Below are positions 24,631-34,873 of a stretch of DNA of 64,000 nucleotides, in pieces. Position 1 is the stretch's first letter, and the number at the start of each line of letters is the position of its first letter. The notes beneath the pieces were generated by a model. That model saw only the letters and a program-made list of their open reading frames with translations, did no database searches and was not told the DNA's origin. The stretch is from Deltaproteobacteria bacterium (GTDB lineage: Bacteria; Desulfobacterota; Desulfobacteria; Desulfobacterales; Desulfosarcinaceae). The translations under genes and the position numbers were made by a program. Location: NCBI GenBank assembly GCA_020444075.1, contig JAHLLR010000020.1, positions 1 to 64,000 on the forward strand. Reading direction: 5' to 3'.

Positions 24631-25815
24631 CTAGACCGCCTGACCGGCGCACCACCCCGATGACCAGGCCCATTGCAGGTTATATCCTCCCAGCCAGCCG
24701 GTGACATCCAGCACTTCCCCGATAAAAAACAGTCCCGGCACCCGACGCGCCTGCATGGTTTTCGAAGAGATGGCATCACAGTCCACACCGCCCACGGTTA
24801 CCTCTGCGGTCCGGTATCCTTCGGTGCCGCCGGGTTTGAGGGTCCACTGCTGCAGCTGGACGGCAATCTCCCTGAACTGTTGATGGGAAAGGTGCTGAAG
24901 CGGCTGTTCTGCCAGGGCAGGTGCGACCCGCGCCGCCACCAGCCGTTTGGGCAGGAGCGTCGCCAGCACCGACTTGGCCTTGCGCTGCGGGTGCTGCTGT
25001 TGATGTGCCTTCAGCACCTCCACCAGATCCATGTCCGGCAGCAGGTCGATGGTAATGGGCTCGCCGGGCTGCCAGTTGGATGAGAGCTGCAGGATGGCCG
25101 GGCCGCTGAGCCCCCGGTGGGTGAACAGGATGTTTTCGCGGAACCGATGCCTCCGGCAGCTGACGGCGGCATCCACCGCGATGCCGGACAAACCGGCCAG
25201 GGCCTTTTTATCCGACGGCTGGAGCGTGAAAGGCACCAGACCTGCACGCAGCGGCCGAACGGGGATGCCGAATTGCCTGGCGATCTCATAGCCCAGCGGG
25301 CTGGCACCCGCCTCCGGCATGGACAATCCGCCCGTGGCCACCACCAGGGAATGGCAGGTATATCCTCCCCGACGGGTATGGATCGCAAATCGGTGATCCG
25401 AGAGCCTTTCGATGGTTTCAATTTCAGCTTCGAGGGTGAACGAGACCCCTGCCTTTTCGCACTCGGCCCCCAGCATGTCCAGGATCTGGCGGGCACTGCC
25501 GGTGCAGAACAATTGCCCGTGGGACCTTTCCGCATAGGCGATACAGTGTTTGTCGACCAGTTCGATAAAATCCCATTGGGTATAGCGGCTAAGCGCCGAT
25601 TTGCAGAAATGGGGATTGTGGGACAGGTAGCAGCCGGGGTCGATGTTACGGTTGGTAAAATTACAGCGTCCACCCCCGGACATCATGATTTTGCGACCCG
25701 GTGTTTTGCCATGATCCAGCACCACCACGCGGCGGCCGCGTTTGCCGGCTTCCATGGCGCACATCAGTCCCGATGCGCCGGCACCGATAATGACAACATC
25801 CGTATTCGCGTTCAA
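24631..25815 (-). CDS. NAD(P)/FAD-dependent oxidoreductase, YhiN/HI0933 family
   Basis: A 394-residue flavoprotein with the N-terminal dinucleotide loop VVIIGAGASGLMCAMEAGKRG and the family tag PGRKIMMSGGGRCNFTN near residue 40. LVVATGGLSMPEAGASPLGYEIA lies near residue 155, and the C-terminal GGVDCDAISSKTMQARRVPGLFFIGEVLDVTGWLGGYNLQWAWSSG region closes the FAD site. The HI0933 family is widespread and its reaction is unknown. It is convergent with the HD-GYP gene and lies 158 bp after the ketosynthase pair on the same strand; cotranscription with that pair is possible. Confidence 0.9.
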   Translation of the reverse strand: MNANTDVVIIGAGASGLMCAMEAGKRGRRVVVLDHGKTPGRKIMMSGGGRCNFTNRNIDPGCYLSHNPHFCKSALSRYTQWDFIELVDKHCIAYAERSHGQLFCTGSARQILDMLGAECEKAGVSFTLEAEIETIERLSDHRFAIHTRRGGYTCHSLVVATGGLSMPEAGASPLGYEIARQFGIPVRPLRAGLVPFTLQPSDKKALAGLSGIAVDAAVSCRRHRFRENILFTHRGLSGPAILQLSSNWQPGEPITIDLLPDMDLVEVLKAHQQQHPQRKAKSVLATLLPKRLVAARVAPALAEQPLQHLSHQQFREIAVQLQQWTLKPGGTEGYRTAEVTVGGVDCDAISSKTMQARRVPGLFFIGEVLDVTGWLGGYNLQWAWSSGWCAGQAV

Positions 25816-25973
25816 CAGTGAATCCCTTTCGCCGGCCGCCGAGGTCTTTGGCGATTTCTTTTAATCAGGCGGCAACCGATATATCTCCAGCCAGGGGCCG
25901 ACACCAGATGTGCTCCCCATCGAGGGCCTTGTCCGTTGCCGTATCCAGCCGGCAATTCGTGTAAGGATGCTGC

Positions 25974-27194
25974 CTATGCGCACCTGCTGAACAGCAGCGT
26001 GGCAAAAGTGCCTCCGGATGCACAGGCGTTGACCACGCCATGATTCACGGTCATCTCTCGGGCAGTTGTTTTCACTACATCCAATGCAATGATGGGGGAT
26101 GCAAGCCCTAAAACCGGCGGTACAATTCCGGCATGGATGGACAGCGCCATGGCCGCCGCCCGGATGCCGCCGGAAGCAAAGTTTTCTCCTGTGGCTCCTT
26201 TGAGGGCAGTTACCGCCGGCGGTTTGACGCCTTTGAAAAACTTTTCCAACGCCAGGGCTTCCAGCCGGTCGGACCTGATACCGCCGTTGGCTGCTGCGGA
26301 CACCGTGTCGATGTCGGCGGGACGCACGCCGGCCATGGCCACCGCCTTTTGCAGGCTCAGCACTTGACCGGCCGGGTCGTCGGGCCAGTCGTTGGCAGGC
26401 GCCGGTGATCCGGCCAGTCCCCAACCGGTAATTTCACAATAAATGGCCGCCCGGCGTGACCGGGCCGATTCCAGGGACTCGAGGCAGAGCAGGCCCGCCC
26501 CTTCTCCCGCCACGGGCCCGTGGCGATGCCGGTCGAAGGGGCGGGCCTGCTCTTTGGTGTCATTTTGGGGAGACAGGGCCATGAATCGTTCCAGCACGGT
26601 GAAAAAGAAGGGCGAGAGAATATCTCCGCCGCCGGCCAACACCACGTCGGCGCGTCCCTGCCGGATCTGGCTGGCCGCGTAAGCGATGGCCGTTTCCGCC
26701 GAGGCTTCGCGGTGGTTCACAGTGGTGTTGATCCCCCGCAGCCCCAGTTCGATGGCCGCATGGCCGGCCGGGGCGTTCATCACCGTGTTGGGTACTAAAA
26801 TGGGATTGACCCGACGGGGGCCTTCGGTAAACAAGGTGCCGGCAAACTGGGTGGCCACATCCGTGGCGCCAAAGGCCGTACCCATGGCGATGCCGATGCG
26901 GTTGCGTTTCGGCCCGTAGGGATCGATTCCGGCATCATCTAAAGCCATGCATGCCGACGCGGTGACCATCTGGGAGAGACGGTCCATTCGCCGCAGGGTC
27001 CGGGCGGAGATGAAATCCATGGGTGAGAAATGGCGAACTTCCCCGGCCAGATGAGATTTAAAGGAGGTGGTATCGAATCCCTCAATGGGGCGGATGCCGC
27101 CGACACCGCCGAAAAGATTGTCGGCGAAAACCGTCCGACCGATGCCCAGCGGCGTCACCAACCCCATTCCGGTAACCACCACCCGTCGGTTCAC
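25974..27194 (-). CDS. Ketosynthase-like protein lacking the catalytic triad (chain-length-factor-like)
   Basis: A 406-residue thiolase-fold protein clearly related to FabF (VVVTGMGLVTPLG at the start, GEGAGLLCLES near residue 230, ACASGGTFATLL near the end). Aligned without gaps to its neighbour, the active-site Cys is Glu163 (in NHREASAE), the first His is Ala301 (in VSAAANGG) and the second His is Glu337 (in KGATGEN); only Lys332 remains. Loss of Cys next to an intact ketosynthase is what KS-beta/chain-length factors look like. It begins with GTG overlapping the stop of the upstream KS (GTGA), so the two are made together and probably form a heterodimer. Confidence 0.8.
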   Translation of the reverse strand: MNRRVVVTGMGLVTPLGIGRTVFADNLFGGVGGIRPIEGFDTTSFKSHLAGEVRHFSPMDFISARTLRRMDRLSQMVTASACMALDDAGIDPYGPKRNRIGIAMGTAFGATDVATQFAGTLFTEGPRRVNPILVPNTVMNAPAGHAAIELGLRGINTTVNHREASAETAIAYAASQIRQGRADVVLAGGGDILSPFFFTVLERFMALSPQNDTKEQARPFDRHRHGPVAGEGAGLLCLESLESARSRRAAIYCEITGWGLAGSPAPANDWPDDPAGQVLSLQKAVAMAGVRPADIDTVSAAANGGIRSDRLEALALEKFFKGVKPPAVTALKGATGENFASGGIRAAAMALSIHAGIVPPVLGLASPIIALDVVKTTAREMTVNHGVVNACASGGTFATLLFSRCA

Positions 27195-28435
27195 CTTGCA
27201 CCCCCGTCTTCCGAAAACCGTCCGAAAACCAGGGCGGTGTTATTCCCGCCGAAGGCAAAGGAGTTGGAAAGCACCCGGTTAACGGCCGCCTCCCGGGCAA
27301 CGCCGGGAACGAGGTCCAGGCTGCACCCGTCGTCAGGGGTTTCATGGTGAATGGTCGGTGGGAGGAAGCAGTGCTCTATCGCCAGCATGCAAGCCACAGC
27401 TTCGATGGCTCCGGCAGCCCCCAGGGTGTGGCCGATCATGGATTTGGTGGAACTGACCGGGATCCTTTGCGCCCGGCTGCCGAACACGGTCTTGATGGCC
27501 AGGGTCTCCATCCGGTCGTTGGCCGGTGTGGCAGTGCCGTGGGCGTTGATATAATCCACATCCTTTGGCGAGATGCCGGCATCGTCCAGGGCGGCGATCA
27601 TGGCATCCACGGCCCCGGCTGCGTTCGGGGCCGGAGCGGTCATGTGGCTGGCATCGCAGCTGATGCCACAGCCGAGCACTTCCCCGTAAATCCTGGCCCC
27701 CCGTTTCTGGGCATGGCCCAGGGATTCCAGGATCAATATTCCTGCCCCTTCGCCCAGGGTCAGTCCCTGCCGATGGCGGTCGAAGGGCTTGCAGTAATCC
27801 GGATCCACGGCCTGAAGAGCGTTGAAGGCTGCATAGGTGATGCGGCACAAGGGCTCGGTGCCGCCGCAGACCACCACATCGGCGGTTCCCTGCCGGATCA
27901 GGTCCCGGGCGTATCCGATGGCCGTGGCACCGGATGAGCAGGCGGTCATGAATGTGGTTTTAGGACCCATGAGTTTCAGATGGGTGGCAATGTGGTCCGC
28001 CGACGAGGCGCACGAAAAGGCGGCAAAAGGGGTGCCGGACAGCCGTCCGACACCGGTTTCCAGGTAGGCCGCAAAAACCGGTTCACATTCCAGCATGCCG
28101 CCGGCCCCGCCTCCGATGACCACGCCGGTATGGGCGGCAAACTCTTCTGGGAAAGGTGTCAACCCCGCCTCTGACAGCGCTTCCAGGGTCGCCGCCAGGG
28201 CCATGCAGTCCGACCGGGACATGCGCTTTAACGCGAATTTTTTCGAAATGTGCTGTCGGGGGTCGAAATCCCTGACCTGGGCCGCGGTGTGGGTGCGGTA
28301 ATCGGTCGTATCGAACAGGGTCACCGGGCCGATGCCGCAAAGACCGTCCTTCAAGGCGGTGGCAAACTCCTTAACATTCTTGGCGATGGCATTGACGGTT
28401 CCCCGTCCGGTGACAACTACACGGTCTGAATTCAT
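27191..28435 (-). CDS. Beta-ketoacyl-ACP synthase (FabF-like, KS-alpha)
   Basis: A 414-residue ketosynthase with an intact triad: Cys166 in TACSSGATA, His299 in NAHGTATPAND and His336 in KSMIGHTLGAAG. GEGAGILILES and NSFAFGGNN are further family marks. It should condense acyl thioesters with a malonyl carrier protein. It is unlike a housekeeping FabF in its context: it overlaps a catalytically dead partner, and no acyl carrier protein, ketoreductase or malonyltransferase is adjacent. A good promoter lies at 28501-28530. I infer a KS-alpha/KS-beta pair of a type II polyketide or special fatty acid pathway. Confidence 0.9.
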   Translation of the reverse strand: MNSDRVVVTGRGTVNAIAKNVKEFATALKDGLCGIGPVTLFDTTDYRTHTAAQVRDFDPRQHISKKFALKRMSRSDCMALAATLEALSEAGLTPFPEEFAAHTGVVIGGGAGGMLECEPVFAAYLETGVGRLSGTPFAAFSCASSADHIATHLKLMGPKTTFMTACSSGATAIGYARDLIRQGTADVVVCGGTEPLCRITYAAFNALQAVDPDYCKPFDRHRQGLTLGEGAGILILESLGHAQKRGARIYGEVLGCGISCDASHMTAPAPNAAGAVDAMIAALDDAGISPKDVDYINAHGTATPANDRMETLAIKTVFGSRAQRIPVSSTKSMIGHTLGAAGAIEAVACMLAIEHCFLPPTIHHETPDDGCSLDLVPGVAREAAVNRVLSNSFAFGGNNTALVFGRFSEDGGAR

Positions 28436-28500
28436 AGGCCTCGGCTGGAAGGGCGGAACGCTTATAAGAAAATTGGATGCCGCCTTGATGTGCGGGCGGA

Positions 28501-28530
28501 ATTCTAACCAGATGAATCAGGGAAAGTCAA
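28501..28530 (-). promoter_or_regulatory. Candidate sigma-70 promoter of the ketosynthase pair
   Basis: Minus-strand TTGACT (28530-28525), an 18-nt spacer and TAGAAT (28506-28501), 66 nt before the KS start codon. Confidence 0.5.
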
Positions 28531-28700
28531 GGTGATGGAAATCCCTGTTCGCCAATAGCGTTGACCGTGTTTCAATATCCTGGTATGAACACCATCCACG
28601 GTTTGTGGACACACACCAAACAGAATCCCAAGGGAAACTTTTACACCTTGTTTTCACCGGAACCGGGCAAACCGGACCGTCTGCCGCCTAATGAACCTGA

Positions 28701-29723
28701 TTACAGGAAAAAGTTCATGTTTGGCCGTGCCATCGTCTCCGGGTCCCCGCTGAAAAACGCCTCCAACTCTCCCCTCAGGGCCTTCAGGTCAGGGGCATTG
28801 CCGATCCGTTTGAAAAAGCTGTGGGCGAATTTGAAATTGGCGCTGAAATAGAGGGCAAATTTCTTGTATCGCCGCAGGGCCCGCCGGTTATCGAAATGCC
28901 GCTCCATCAGATCCAGCAGGGCAAAGGCCGTGCGCCGGTAGATACCAGTGTCGGGAGACAGCAGGCCGGCCATCTGGGCCATCAGCCAGGGGCGGGCAAT
29001 GGCCATCCTGCCGATGGCCACACCGTCGCAACCGGTGGTCTCCATCATGCGCAGGCAATCGGCTTCATCGAACACGTCACCATTGCCGAACACCGGGATG
29101 GCTACCGCGTCTTTGACTCGTCTGATATAATCCCAGCGGGGCGGGCGGGAGCGCCGATCCGGGGCCACCCGGGGGTGAAAGGTCAGGGCGTCCGCGCCGG
29201 CCGAGGTGAATCGCCGGGCCAGATCCACCGGAATGGCCGGGTCGTCCGTCCACCCCGTGCGAAACTTGACGAAAAGCGGGATGGATATGGCCCGGCGCAC
29301 CGCCTCGACGATGCGGGCGGCCTGGTCCGGTGCCTTGAGCAGGGCCGCTCCGCACTGTTGTTTACAGATCGTGGCCACCGAACAGCCGAAGTTCAGGTCC
29401 ACCCCAAACAGGCCCTTCTCTTCGATGACTCGGGCCGCCGTTGCCATGGCGGTCGGGTCGGCACCGAAGATCTGCATGACCAGATGCCGCCGCTCCGCCT
29501 CCCGCCAGCCGAAATAGGCGGAACCGGTATAAGCTTCCTGGGGAATTCGCCGGGCGCTGCACATTTCGCCGAAGAGCAGGCCATATCCGCCGAAACCGGC
29601 CAGCAGCTCTCGAAAGGCGATATGACCCAGCAGGGTCATGGGGGCCAGCACCAGCCGGCGATCGATCGTGGCTCTTCCAATGGTCAGGGGACGATTGAGT
29701 CGTGAAGAAAGGTCTGATTTCAT
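28701..29723 (-). CDS. tRNA-dihydrouridine synthase family protein
   Basis: A 340-residue TIM-barrel flavoprotein with LVLAPMTLLGHIAFRELL near residue 25, FGADPTAMA, VDLNFGCSVATIC with the catalytic Cys near residue 109, PLFVKFRTGW, ALTFHPR and PVFGNGDV, then CDGVAIGRMAIARPWL. These are Dus motifs. The usual NxGCP reads NFGCS here. Dus enzymes reduce uridines in tRNA with FMN and NADPH. The subtype (DusA, B or C) is not clear. It starts 15 nt after fdhD on the same strand; an alternative TTG start lies at 29735. Confidence 0.88.
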   Translation of the reverse strand: MKSDLSSRLNRPLTIGRATIDRRLVLAPMTLLGHIAFRELLAGFGGYGLLFGEMCSARRIPQEAYTGSAYFGWREAERRHLVMQIFGADPTAMATAARVIEEKGLFGVDLNFGCSVATICKQQCGAALLKAPDQAARIVEAVRRAISIPLFVKFRTGWTDDPAIPVDLARRFTSAGADALTFHPRVAPDRRSRPPRWDYIRRVKDAVAIPVFGNGDVFDEADCLRMMETTGCDGVAIGRMAIARPWLMAQMAGLLSPDTGIYRRTAFALLDLMERHFDNRRALRRYKKFALYFSANFKFAHSFFKRIGNAPDLKALRGELEAFFSGDPETMARPNMNFFL

Positions 29724-29738
29724 TTTTGAAAGCAATTT

Positions 29739-30542
29739 TCAGCGCGGCCAGACGAGACGGTGGGCATTGCAATAGACCATGAGGCTGTCGTCCTTACCCA
29801 GTGATGCCAGGGTGATGTTCAGCGCCGCGGCCAGTTCAACTGCCAGGGCGGTAGGCCGGGAAATGGCCAGGATAACGGGAATCCTGGCCCGTGCGGCTTT
29901 CTGGACCAGTTCGTAGCTGATGCGTGAAGAGAGGGTCAGCAGCCGCGCCTGCGGCAGCCGTCCGTCGAGAAAGAGAGCTCCGATGGCCTTGTCCAGGGCG
30001 TTGTGACGGCCCACGTCTTCGGCAACGGACAACTGATTGAACGCATGGTCATAGATGGCGGCGCCATGGGCGGCGCGGGTTTGGTCGCGCAGCGGCTGGT
30101 AATCACCCAGGCGCTGCAGACAATCCAGGGCCCCTTTCCCGCTTAGCGGTTCCCCGTCCGCCACCGGTGATAGGGCCTGGACCAGATCGGCGACGATGGA
30201 TTTTCCGCAGATGCCGCAGGAGGTCTGGCTGATATAGGTCCGCCGATCCAGATGCGCGGCGACCTGGGTTCGTCGCGCAGGAGTGAGCGTGACGGTGACG
30301 ACGTTGGTGTCTTCACCGTCGCAGAAGGCAATATTGGTGATGTCCGCGGGATGATCAACGATGCCCTCTCCGAGGCAAAAACCGGCCACGTGGGCTTTTT
30401 CGCCTCCAGGGGTACGCATGACAACGGCATAGGGAGCCCCCTGGACCCGGATGGAGAGGGGCTCTTCCCCGATGAATGTCATGGATCCGGGTCTTTCCCG
30501 CCCGTTTTCTACGATAGTGATGTTTCGCGGTTGACTGTTCAC
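29739..30542 (-). CDS. fdhD: Formate dehydrogenase accessory sulfurtransferase FdhD
   Basis: A 267-residue FdhD protein: GFCLGEGIV near residue 53, the redox motif TSCGICGKS near residue 105 (CxxC), VAEDVGRHNALDKAIG near residue 180, LTLSSRISYELVQKAARARIPV, then SRPTALAVELA. FdhD passes sulfur from IscS to the molybdenum/tungsten bis-MGD cofactor of formate dehydrogenase. The start is GTG. No formate dehydrogenase genes are in the window, but tungstate uptake genes and a candidate selenoprotein fit the same enzyme system. Divergent from rplU. Confidence 0.95.
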   Translation of the reverse strand: MNSQPRNITIVENGRERPGSMTFIGEEPLSIRVQGAPYAVVMRTPGGEKAHVAGFCLGEGIVDHPADITNIAFCDGEDTNVVTVTLTPARRTQVAAHLDRRTYISQTSCGICGKSIVADLVQALSPVADGEPLSGKGALDCLQRLGDYQPLRDQTRAAHGAAIYDHAFNQLSVAEDVGRHNALDKAIGALFLDGRLPQARLLTLSSRISYELVQKAARARIPVILAISRPTALAVELAAALNITLASLGKDDSLMVYCNAHRLVWPR

Positions 30543-30680
30543 GCCATTTTCCCGTCAATTGAAAATCGGAAAATCCATTCGGCTCTTTCACAACGCCGTT
30601 AGGTTTATGGGCAGACACTATAAGGATTTGCCCGCCATTGTCCACGACTTTTCCCATTCCGGTGGCCGATCAGTTTTTTC

Positions 30681-30708
30681 TTGACAACGGTGTGGGAAAG
30701 TTTAATAT
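30681..30708 (+). promoter_or_regulatory. Promoter of the rplU-rpmA-obg operon
   Basis: Perfect TTGACA (30681-30686), a 16-nt spacer and TAATAT (30703-30708), 56 nt before the rplU start codon. A strong sigma-70 match, fitting for ribosomal protein genes. Confidence 0.75.
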
Positions 30709-30763
30709 TTCTTATTTTTTGAATTCAGGACGAAGGAATCGGTTTTCACAGGAGGGCAGAAAC

Positions 30764-31075
30764 ATGTACGCAGTGGTTGCCACAGGCGGTAAACAATATA
30801 AGGTCGAGGAAGGTGATGTCCTCAGGGTTGAGAAGCTCGCCGGCGACATCGGGTCACCGATCGCTTTCGACAAGATCCTTATATTTTCCAATGGCGAAAA
30901 TGTCAAGATCGGCCAGCCCGATGTAGACGGGGTAACGGTCCACGGCCAGATTGTGGGCCAGGGCAAGAGCAAGAAGATCCTTGTTTTCAAATACAAGCGC
31001 AGAAAACGGTATCGCCGCAAACAGGGTCATCGTCAGCCGTTCACGGCCGTTCGTATCGATCGTATCGAGGCGTAA
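30764..31075 (+). CDS. rplU: 50S ribosomal protein L21
   Basis: A 103-residue L21 with [20 protein letters not shown] at the start and [23 protein letters not shown] near the end, the basic 23S rRNA-binding tail. GGAGGG stands before the ATG at 30764; the frame is open further upstream but that part overlaps the promoter. First gene of the classical L21-L27-Obg operon. Confidence 0.98.
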   Translation: MYAVVATGGKQYKVEEGDVLRVEKLAGDIGSPIAFDKILIFSNGENVKIGQPDVDGVTVHGQIVGQGKSKKILVFKYKRRKRYRRKQGHRQPFTAVRIDRIEA

Positions 31076-31156
31076 TCCTTTTTCCGAAACACCTGCAAGG
31101 GTTGCCGAATGAATGGTATGTCCGCTCGGCGCCCTTTTGTTATTGAGGAGGAAACC

Positions 31157-31411
31157 ATGGCACACAAGAAAGCAGCCGGCAGTTCGAAAAACGGTCGAGA
31201 CAGTAATTCCCAGCGTCGGGGAATCAAGCGCTTTGGCGGCCAGGAGGTTCTTGCCGGCAACATCCTGGTTCGCCAGGTCGGCACCCGAATCCATCCCGGC
31301 GTCAATGTGGGAATCGGCAAAGACTTTACCCTTTTTGCCCTGATCGACGGTGTGGTCACCTATGAAAGAAAAGGCCGAGACCGTAAACAGGTCAGCGTTT
31401 ATGCAGCGTGA
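31157..31411 (+). CDS. rpmA: 50S ribosomal protein L27
   Basis: An 84-residue L27 ([20 protein letters not shown], then [22 protein letters not shown]). The N-terminal Ala-His-Lys-Lys tail, which reaches the peptidyl-transferase centre, begins right after Met, so no cleavable Firmicutes-type extension is present. GAGGAGG precedes the ATG. Its stop overlaps the GTG start of obg. Confidence 0.98.
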   Translation: MAHKKAAGSSKNGRDSNSQRRGIKRFGGQEVLAGNILVRQVGTRIHPGVNVGIGKDFTLFALIDGVVTYERKGRDRKQVSVYAA

Positions 31412-32430
31412 AATTCATCGATGAAGCGCGCATTACCGTCCAGTCGGGCAAGGGCGGTGCCGGATGCGTAAGCTTACGGCGGGAAAAATATATCCCCAAG
31501 GGCGGTCCGGACGGGGGTGACGGTGGACGCGGCGGAGATGTTATTTTTAAAGCGACCACCAAAAAGCGCACCCTGTACCACCTTCAGTTTCAAAAGCTTT
31601 ACAAGGCCAAAAACGGGTCCGGCGGTCAGGGAAACAATCGGGCCGGCAAAGGCGGTGAGGACCTGATCATCGAACTGCCTCCCGGCACCCTGGTGATCGA
31701 CGCCGATACCGGAGACCTTCTTAAAGACCTCGTCGACCTCGACGAGGTCTTTGTTGTTGCAGCAGGCGGCCGGGGGGGGCTGGGAAACGCCCGGTTCAAA
31801 TCATCGACCAACCGGACGCCCCGCTTTGCCCAACCGGGAGAACCGGGACAGACCCTGAACCTGCGGCTGGAATTGAAATTGCTGGCTGATGTGGGGATCG
31901 TGGGTTTGCCCAACGCCGGCAAATCGACGCTGATTTCGGCCCTGTCATCGGCCCGGCCCAAGATCGCCGATTACCCCTTTACAACCCTGACACCGAATTT
32001 AGGCGTGGTTCGCACCCACCGGCGGGAGCCCTTCATCATCGCCGATATCCCCGGACTGATCGAGGGCGCCCACATGGGTACCGGCCTTGGCATCCGTTTT
32101 CTGCGCCATGTGGAGCGGACACGAATACTCCTGCACCTGGTGGATGCCGCCGCCATCGATCCGGACCACCCGCTCAAAGACCTCGAGACCGTAAACCGGG
32201 AGTTGCGCCAGTACAGCACGGCCCTCGCCGAAAAACCGCAGCTGGTGGTGTTGAATAAAATGGATGTGGACTGGGCGGAGGATGCGGCCACATTCTTCAA
32301 GGAAGCGTTCGGCAAGGGCGACCTGCTGCAGATGTCCGCCGCCACCGGCAAGGGACTCGATCTGTTGACCGCAACCCTGTGCAACATGCTGGATCAACTT
32401 GATGAAACCGAATCGGAAGAAAAAGACTGA
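31408..32430 (+). CDS. obg: GTPase Obg/CgtA
   Basis: A 340-residue GTPase: the Gly-rich Obg fold ([33 protein letters not shown]) in residues 1-158, then the G domain with GLPNAGKST (G1), [10 protein letters not shown] (G3) and LNKMD (G4). No C-terminal OCT domain is present. Obg assists large ribosomal subunit assembly and links it to ppGpp. It starts with GTG overlapping the rpmA stop by 4 nt, and its 3' end overlaps proB. Confidence 0.97.
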   Translation: MKFIDEARITVQSGKGGAGCVSLRREKYIPKGGPDGGDGGRGGDVIFKATTKKRTLYHLQFQKLYKAKNGSGGQGNNRAGKGGEDLIIELPPGTLVIDADTGDLLKDLVDLDEVFVVAAGGRGGLGNARFKSSTNRTPRFAQPGEPGQTLNLRLELKLLADVGIVGLPNAGKSTLISALSSARPKIADYPFTTLTPNLGVVRTHRREPFIIADIPGLIEGAHMGTGLGIRFLRHVERTRILLHLVDAAAIDPDHPLKDLETVNRELRQYSTALAEKPQLVVLNKMDVDWAEDAATFFKEAFGKGDLLQMSAATGKGLDLLTATLCNMLDQLDETESEEKD

Positions 32431-33547
32431 CACTATTCAGCGGGCCGTGGTGAAAGTGGGCAGCAACGTGCTGACTGCCCGATCCGGACTGAATATCGAT
32501 GCCATTTCGTCCATCAGCAGCCAGATTTGCCGGCTACTGGACCAGGGCATTCAGATCATCCTCGTTTCCTCGGGGGCCATGGCCTCGGGAATGAAAAAGA
32601 TGGGTTTTTCCAAGCGGCCCGAAGCCATTCCCAAACGCCAGGCCATTTCCGCCATCGGTCAGGCGGGCCTCATCCGGGAGTGGGAGAAGGCCTTTGCCCG
32701 TTTTGAACGCAAGGTGGCCCAGATTCTTCTCACCAGCGACGACCTTACCAGTCGGAAGCGCTACCTGAATGCCAGAAATACCATGAATACCCTGCTCGAA
32801 TGGCAGGTGGTGCCGATCATCAATGAAAACGACACCATCATGGTGGAAGAGATCAAACTGGGCGACAACGACAATCTGGCTGCCATGATCGCCCTGCTGC
32901 TGGACGCGGATATTTTTATCAACCTCACCGATATCGACGGCCTGTATGACAAGGATCCCCGGGTATGTCCGGATGCCCGGCTCATCCCCCGGGTGGCCAC
33001 CTACAGCAGAAGCATAGAGAAGTATGCCGGTGATATTCCCGGTGCTCTGGGAACGGGGGGGATGCTGAGTAAAATAAAAGCCGCCCGCAAAGTCACCGCA
33101 TCGGGAATACCCATGGTGATCGCCAAAGGCTACCGGCCGGATATCCTGCTTCGTCTGGCGGCCGGAGAGGCCCATGGCACGTTCTTCGTGCCCCGGCAGC
33201 AAAAGCTGAACCGCAAGAAATGCTGGATCGGTTACACGGTCAACCCCCAGGGCACCCTTACGGTTGATGCCGGGGCTGCCAAGGCGCTGCTGAATAACGG
33301 AAAAAGTCTGCTGCCCAGCGGCATTGTCGATGTGCAGGGTCAGTTCCCTGTAGGCGCAGCGGTGGCCGTGGTCACTGAAGAACGACAAGCGATCGGCAAC
33401 GGGCTAGTGAATTACAATGCCGAAGAGATCCGGACCATCATGGGGCTCAGGACCAGCCAGATCAAAGCCCGTCTGGGCCAGAAAACCTACGATGAAGTGA
33501 TTCACCGGGACAACCTGGTCATCACCGGGGACCCGGAAGCCGCCTGA
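32402..33547 (+). CDS. proB: Glutamate 5-kinase
   Basis: A 381-residue protein: amino-acid kinase domain ([10 protein letters not shown] at the start, [39 protein letters not shown] with the substrate and metal residues, then [14 protein letters not shown]), followed by a PUA domain from about residue 285 ([25 protein letters not shown]). It phosphorylates glutamate in the first step of proline synthesis and is usually feedback-inhibited by proline. It overlaps the obg 3' end by 29 nt and is followed by proA. Confidence 0.97.
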   Translation: MKPNRKKKTDTIQRAVVKVGSNVLTARSGLNIDAISSISSQICRLLDQGIQIILVSSGAMASGMKKMGFSKRPEAIPKRQAISAIGQAGLIREWEKAFARFERKVAQILLTSDDLTSRKRYLNARNTMNTLLEWQVVPIINENDTIMVEEIKLGDNDNLAAMIALLLDADIFINLTDIDGLYDKDPRVCPDARLIPRVATYSRSIEKYAGDIPGALGTGGMLSKIKAARKVTASGIPMVIAKGYRPDILLRLAAGEAHGTFFVPRQQKLNRKKCWIGYTVNPQGTLTVDAGAAKALLNNGKSLLPSGIVDVQGQFPVGAAVAVVTEERQAIGNGLVNYNAEEIRTIMGLRTSQIKARLGQKTYDEVIHRDNLVITGDPEAA

Positions 33548-33575
33548 TCTCCACCCCATTCCTAAAGGAAACGCC

Positions 33576-34832
33576 ATGGATATCGATCGAATAATCCGGC
33601 AAATGGCCCGTGACGCCAAGCAGGCCGCCGGCGTGATCAGCCGTTGCGCAACGGCCCAAAAGAACCAGGCCCTGACGAACATGGCCGACCTTTTGGAGCA
33701 GCAGGCGGAAACGATTTTTCAGGAAAACCGCAAGGACCTTAAGCGGGCCGGGGAAGCGGGCCTTTCCCGTGCCATGGTGGACCGGCTCACCGTCACGGGG
33801 GAAACCATTGCCGCCATGGCCGGTGGTATCCGGGAAGTGGCCGCATACGCCGATCCGGTGGGCACCATGGGGGAGACCCGTGTACGGCCCAACGGGCTGC
33901 GGGTGTCGAAAATGCGTATCCCGCTGGGAGTAATCGGCATCATCTATGAGTCGCGGCCCAACGTCACCATCGATGCCGCCGGGTTATGTCTGAAGTCCGG
34001 TAACGCCGTCATATTGAGGGGCGGTTCCGAGGCGCTGCATTCCAACAGGGCCCTCGCCGGCATTATCGGCCAGGCCCTGGAATCGGTCGGATTGCCGGCA
34101 CAGGCCGCCCAGGTGGTTCCCATGGAAGACCGCACGGCGATCAACGTTCTGCTGGCCCAGGAGGATTTTGTTGACCTGATCATTCCCCGGGGCGGTGAGG
34201 GGCTGATCCGGTTTGTGGTGGAGAACTCCAGAATCCCCGTGCTCAAGCACTACAAAGGTGTCTGCCATGTTTTTGTGGACCACACGGCCGACCTTCAGAT
34301 GGCCGAAGGGATCAGTTTTAACGCCAAGGTGCAGCGACCCGGTGTGTGCAACGCCATGGAAACGCTGCTGGTCCATGAACAGGTGGCCCGTGATTTCCTG
34401 CCGGCCATGGCCCGCCGATTCGAATCGGCGGGCGTGGAGCTTCGGGGATGTCCGAAGACCTGCGCCATCCTTCCCGGCATCACTCCCGCCACCGACGCGG
34501 ACTGGCCCGCAGAGTACCTGGATTTGATCCTGGCCGTTAAAGTGGTCGCGAACATGGAAGAGGCCATGGCCCACATCGCCCGATACGGATCGAACCACAC
34601 GGAGGCCATTATCACGAGCGATTACCGCCGGGCCCACCGGTTTGTCCGGGATGTGGATGCCTCGGTGGTTCTGGTCAACGCTTCCACCCGGTTCAATGAC
34701 GGCGGCCAGCTGGGTCTGGGCGCCGAAATGGGCATCAGCACATCCAAACTGCACGCCTTCGGTCCCATGGGACTCGAGGAATTGACCACCCGGAAGTTCG
34801 TGGTTCTGGGCGACGGCCAGATCCGGGAGTAG
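33576..34832 (+). CDS. proA: Gamma-glutamyl phosphate reductase
   Basis: A 418-residue aldehyde dehydrogenase-fold enzyme: [33 protein letters not shown] near residue 112, the nucleophile region [17 protein letters not shown] with Cys near residue 255, and the C-terminal [31 protein letters not shown] stretch typical of ProA. It reduces glutamyl phosphate to the semialdehyde using NADPH, the second step of proline synthesis. It lies 28 nt after proB behind AAAGGAAA. Confidence 0.98.
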   Translation: MDIDRIIRQMARDAKQAAGVISRCATAQKNQALTNMADLLEQQAETIFQENRKDLKRAGEAGLSRAMVDRLTVTGETIAAMAGGIREVAAYADPVGTMGETRVRPNGLRVSKMRIPLGVIGIIYESRPNVTIDAAGLCLKSGNAVILRGGSEALHSNRALAGIIGQALESVGLPAQAAQVVPMEDRTAINVLLAQEDFVDLIIPRGGEGLIRFVVENSRIPVLKHYKGVCHVFVDHTADLQMAEGISFNAKVQRPGVCNAMETLLVHEQVARDFLPAMARRFESAGVELRGCPKTCAILPGITPATDADWPAEYLDLILAVKVVANMEEAMAHIARYGSNHTEAIITSDYRRAHRFVRDVDASVVLVNASTRFNDGGQLGLGAEMGISTSKLHAFGPMGLEELTTRKFVVLGDGQIRE

Positions 34833-34873
34833 CCTCAGGACCCATCGGGAAAAGCCAGGCACTGGAAAAATCC

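Noticed and set aside
25816-25973. Carrier-protein or dehydratase gene after the ketosynthase pair
   Set aside because: No frame of useful length with a start signal, and no DSL phosphopantetheine motif.
28436-28700. Acyl carrier protein gene upstream of the ketosynthase pair
   Set aside because: Short frames on both strands lack a DSL motif and ribosome binding site; only a promoter is supported.
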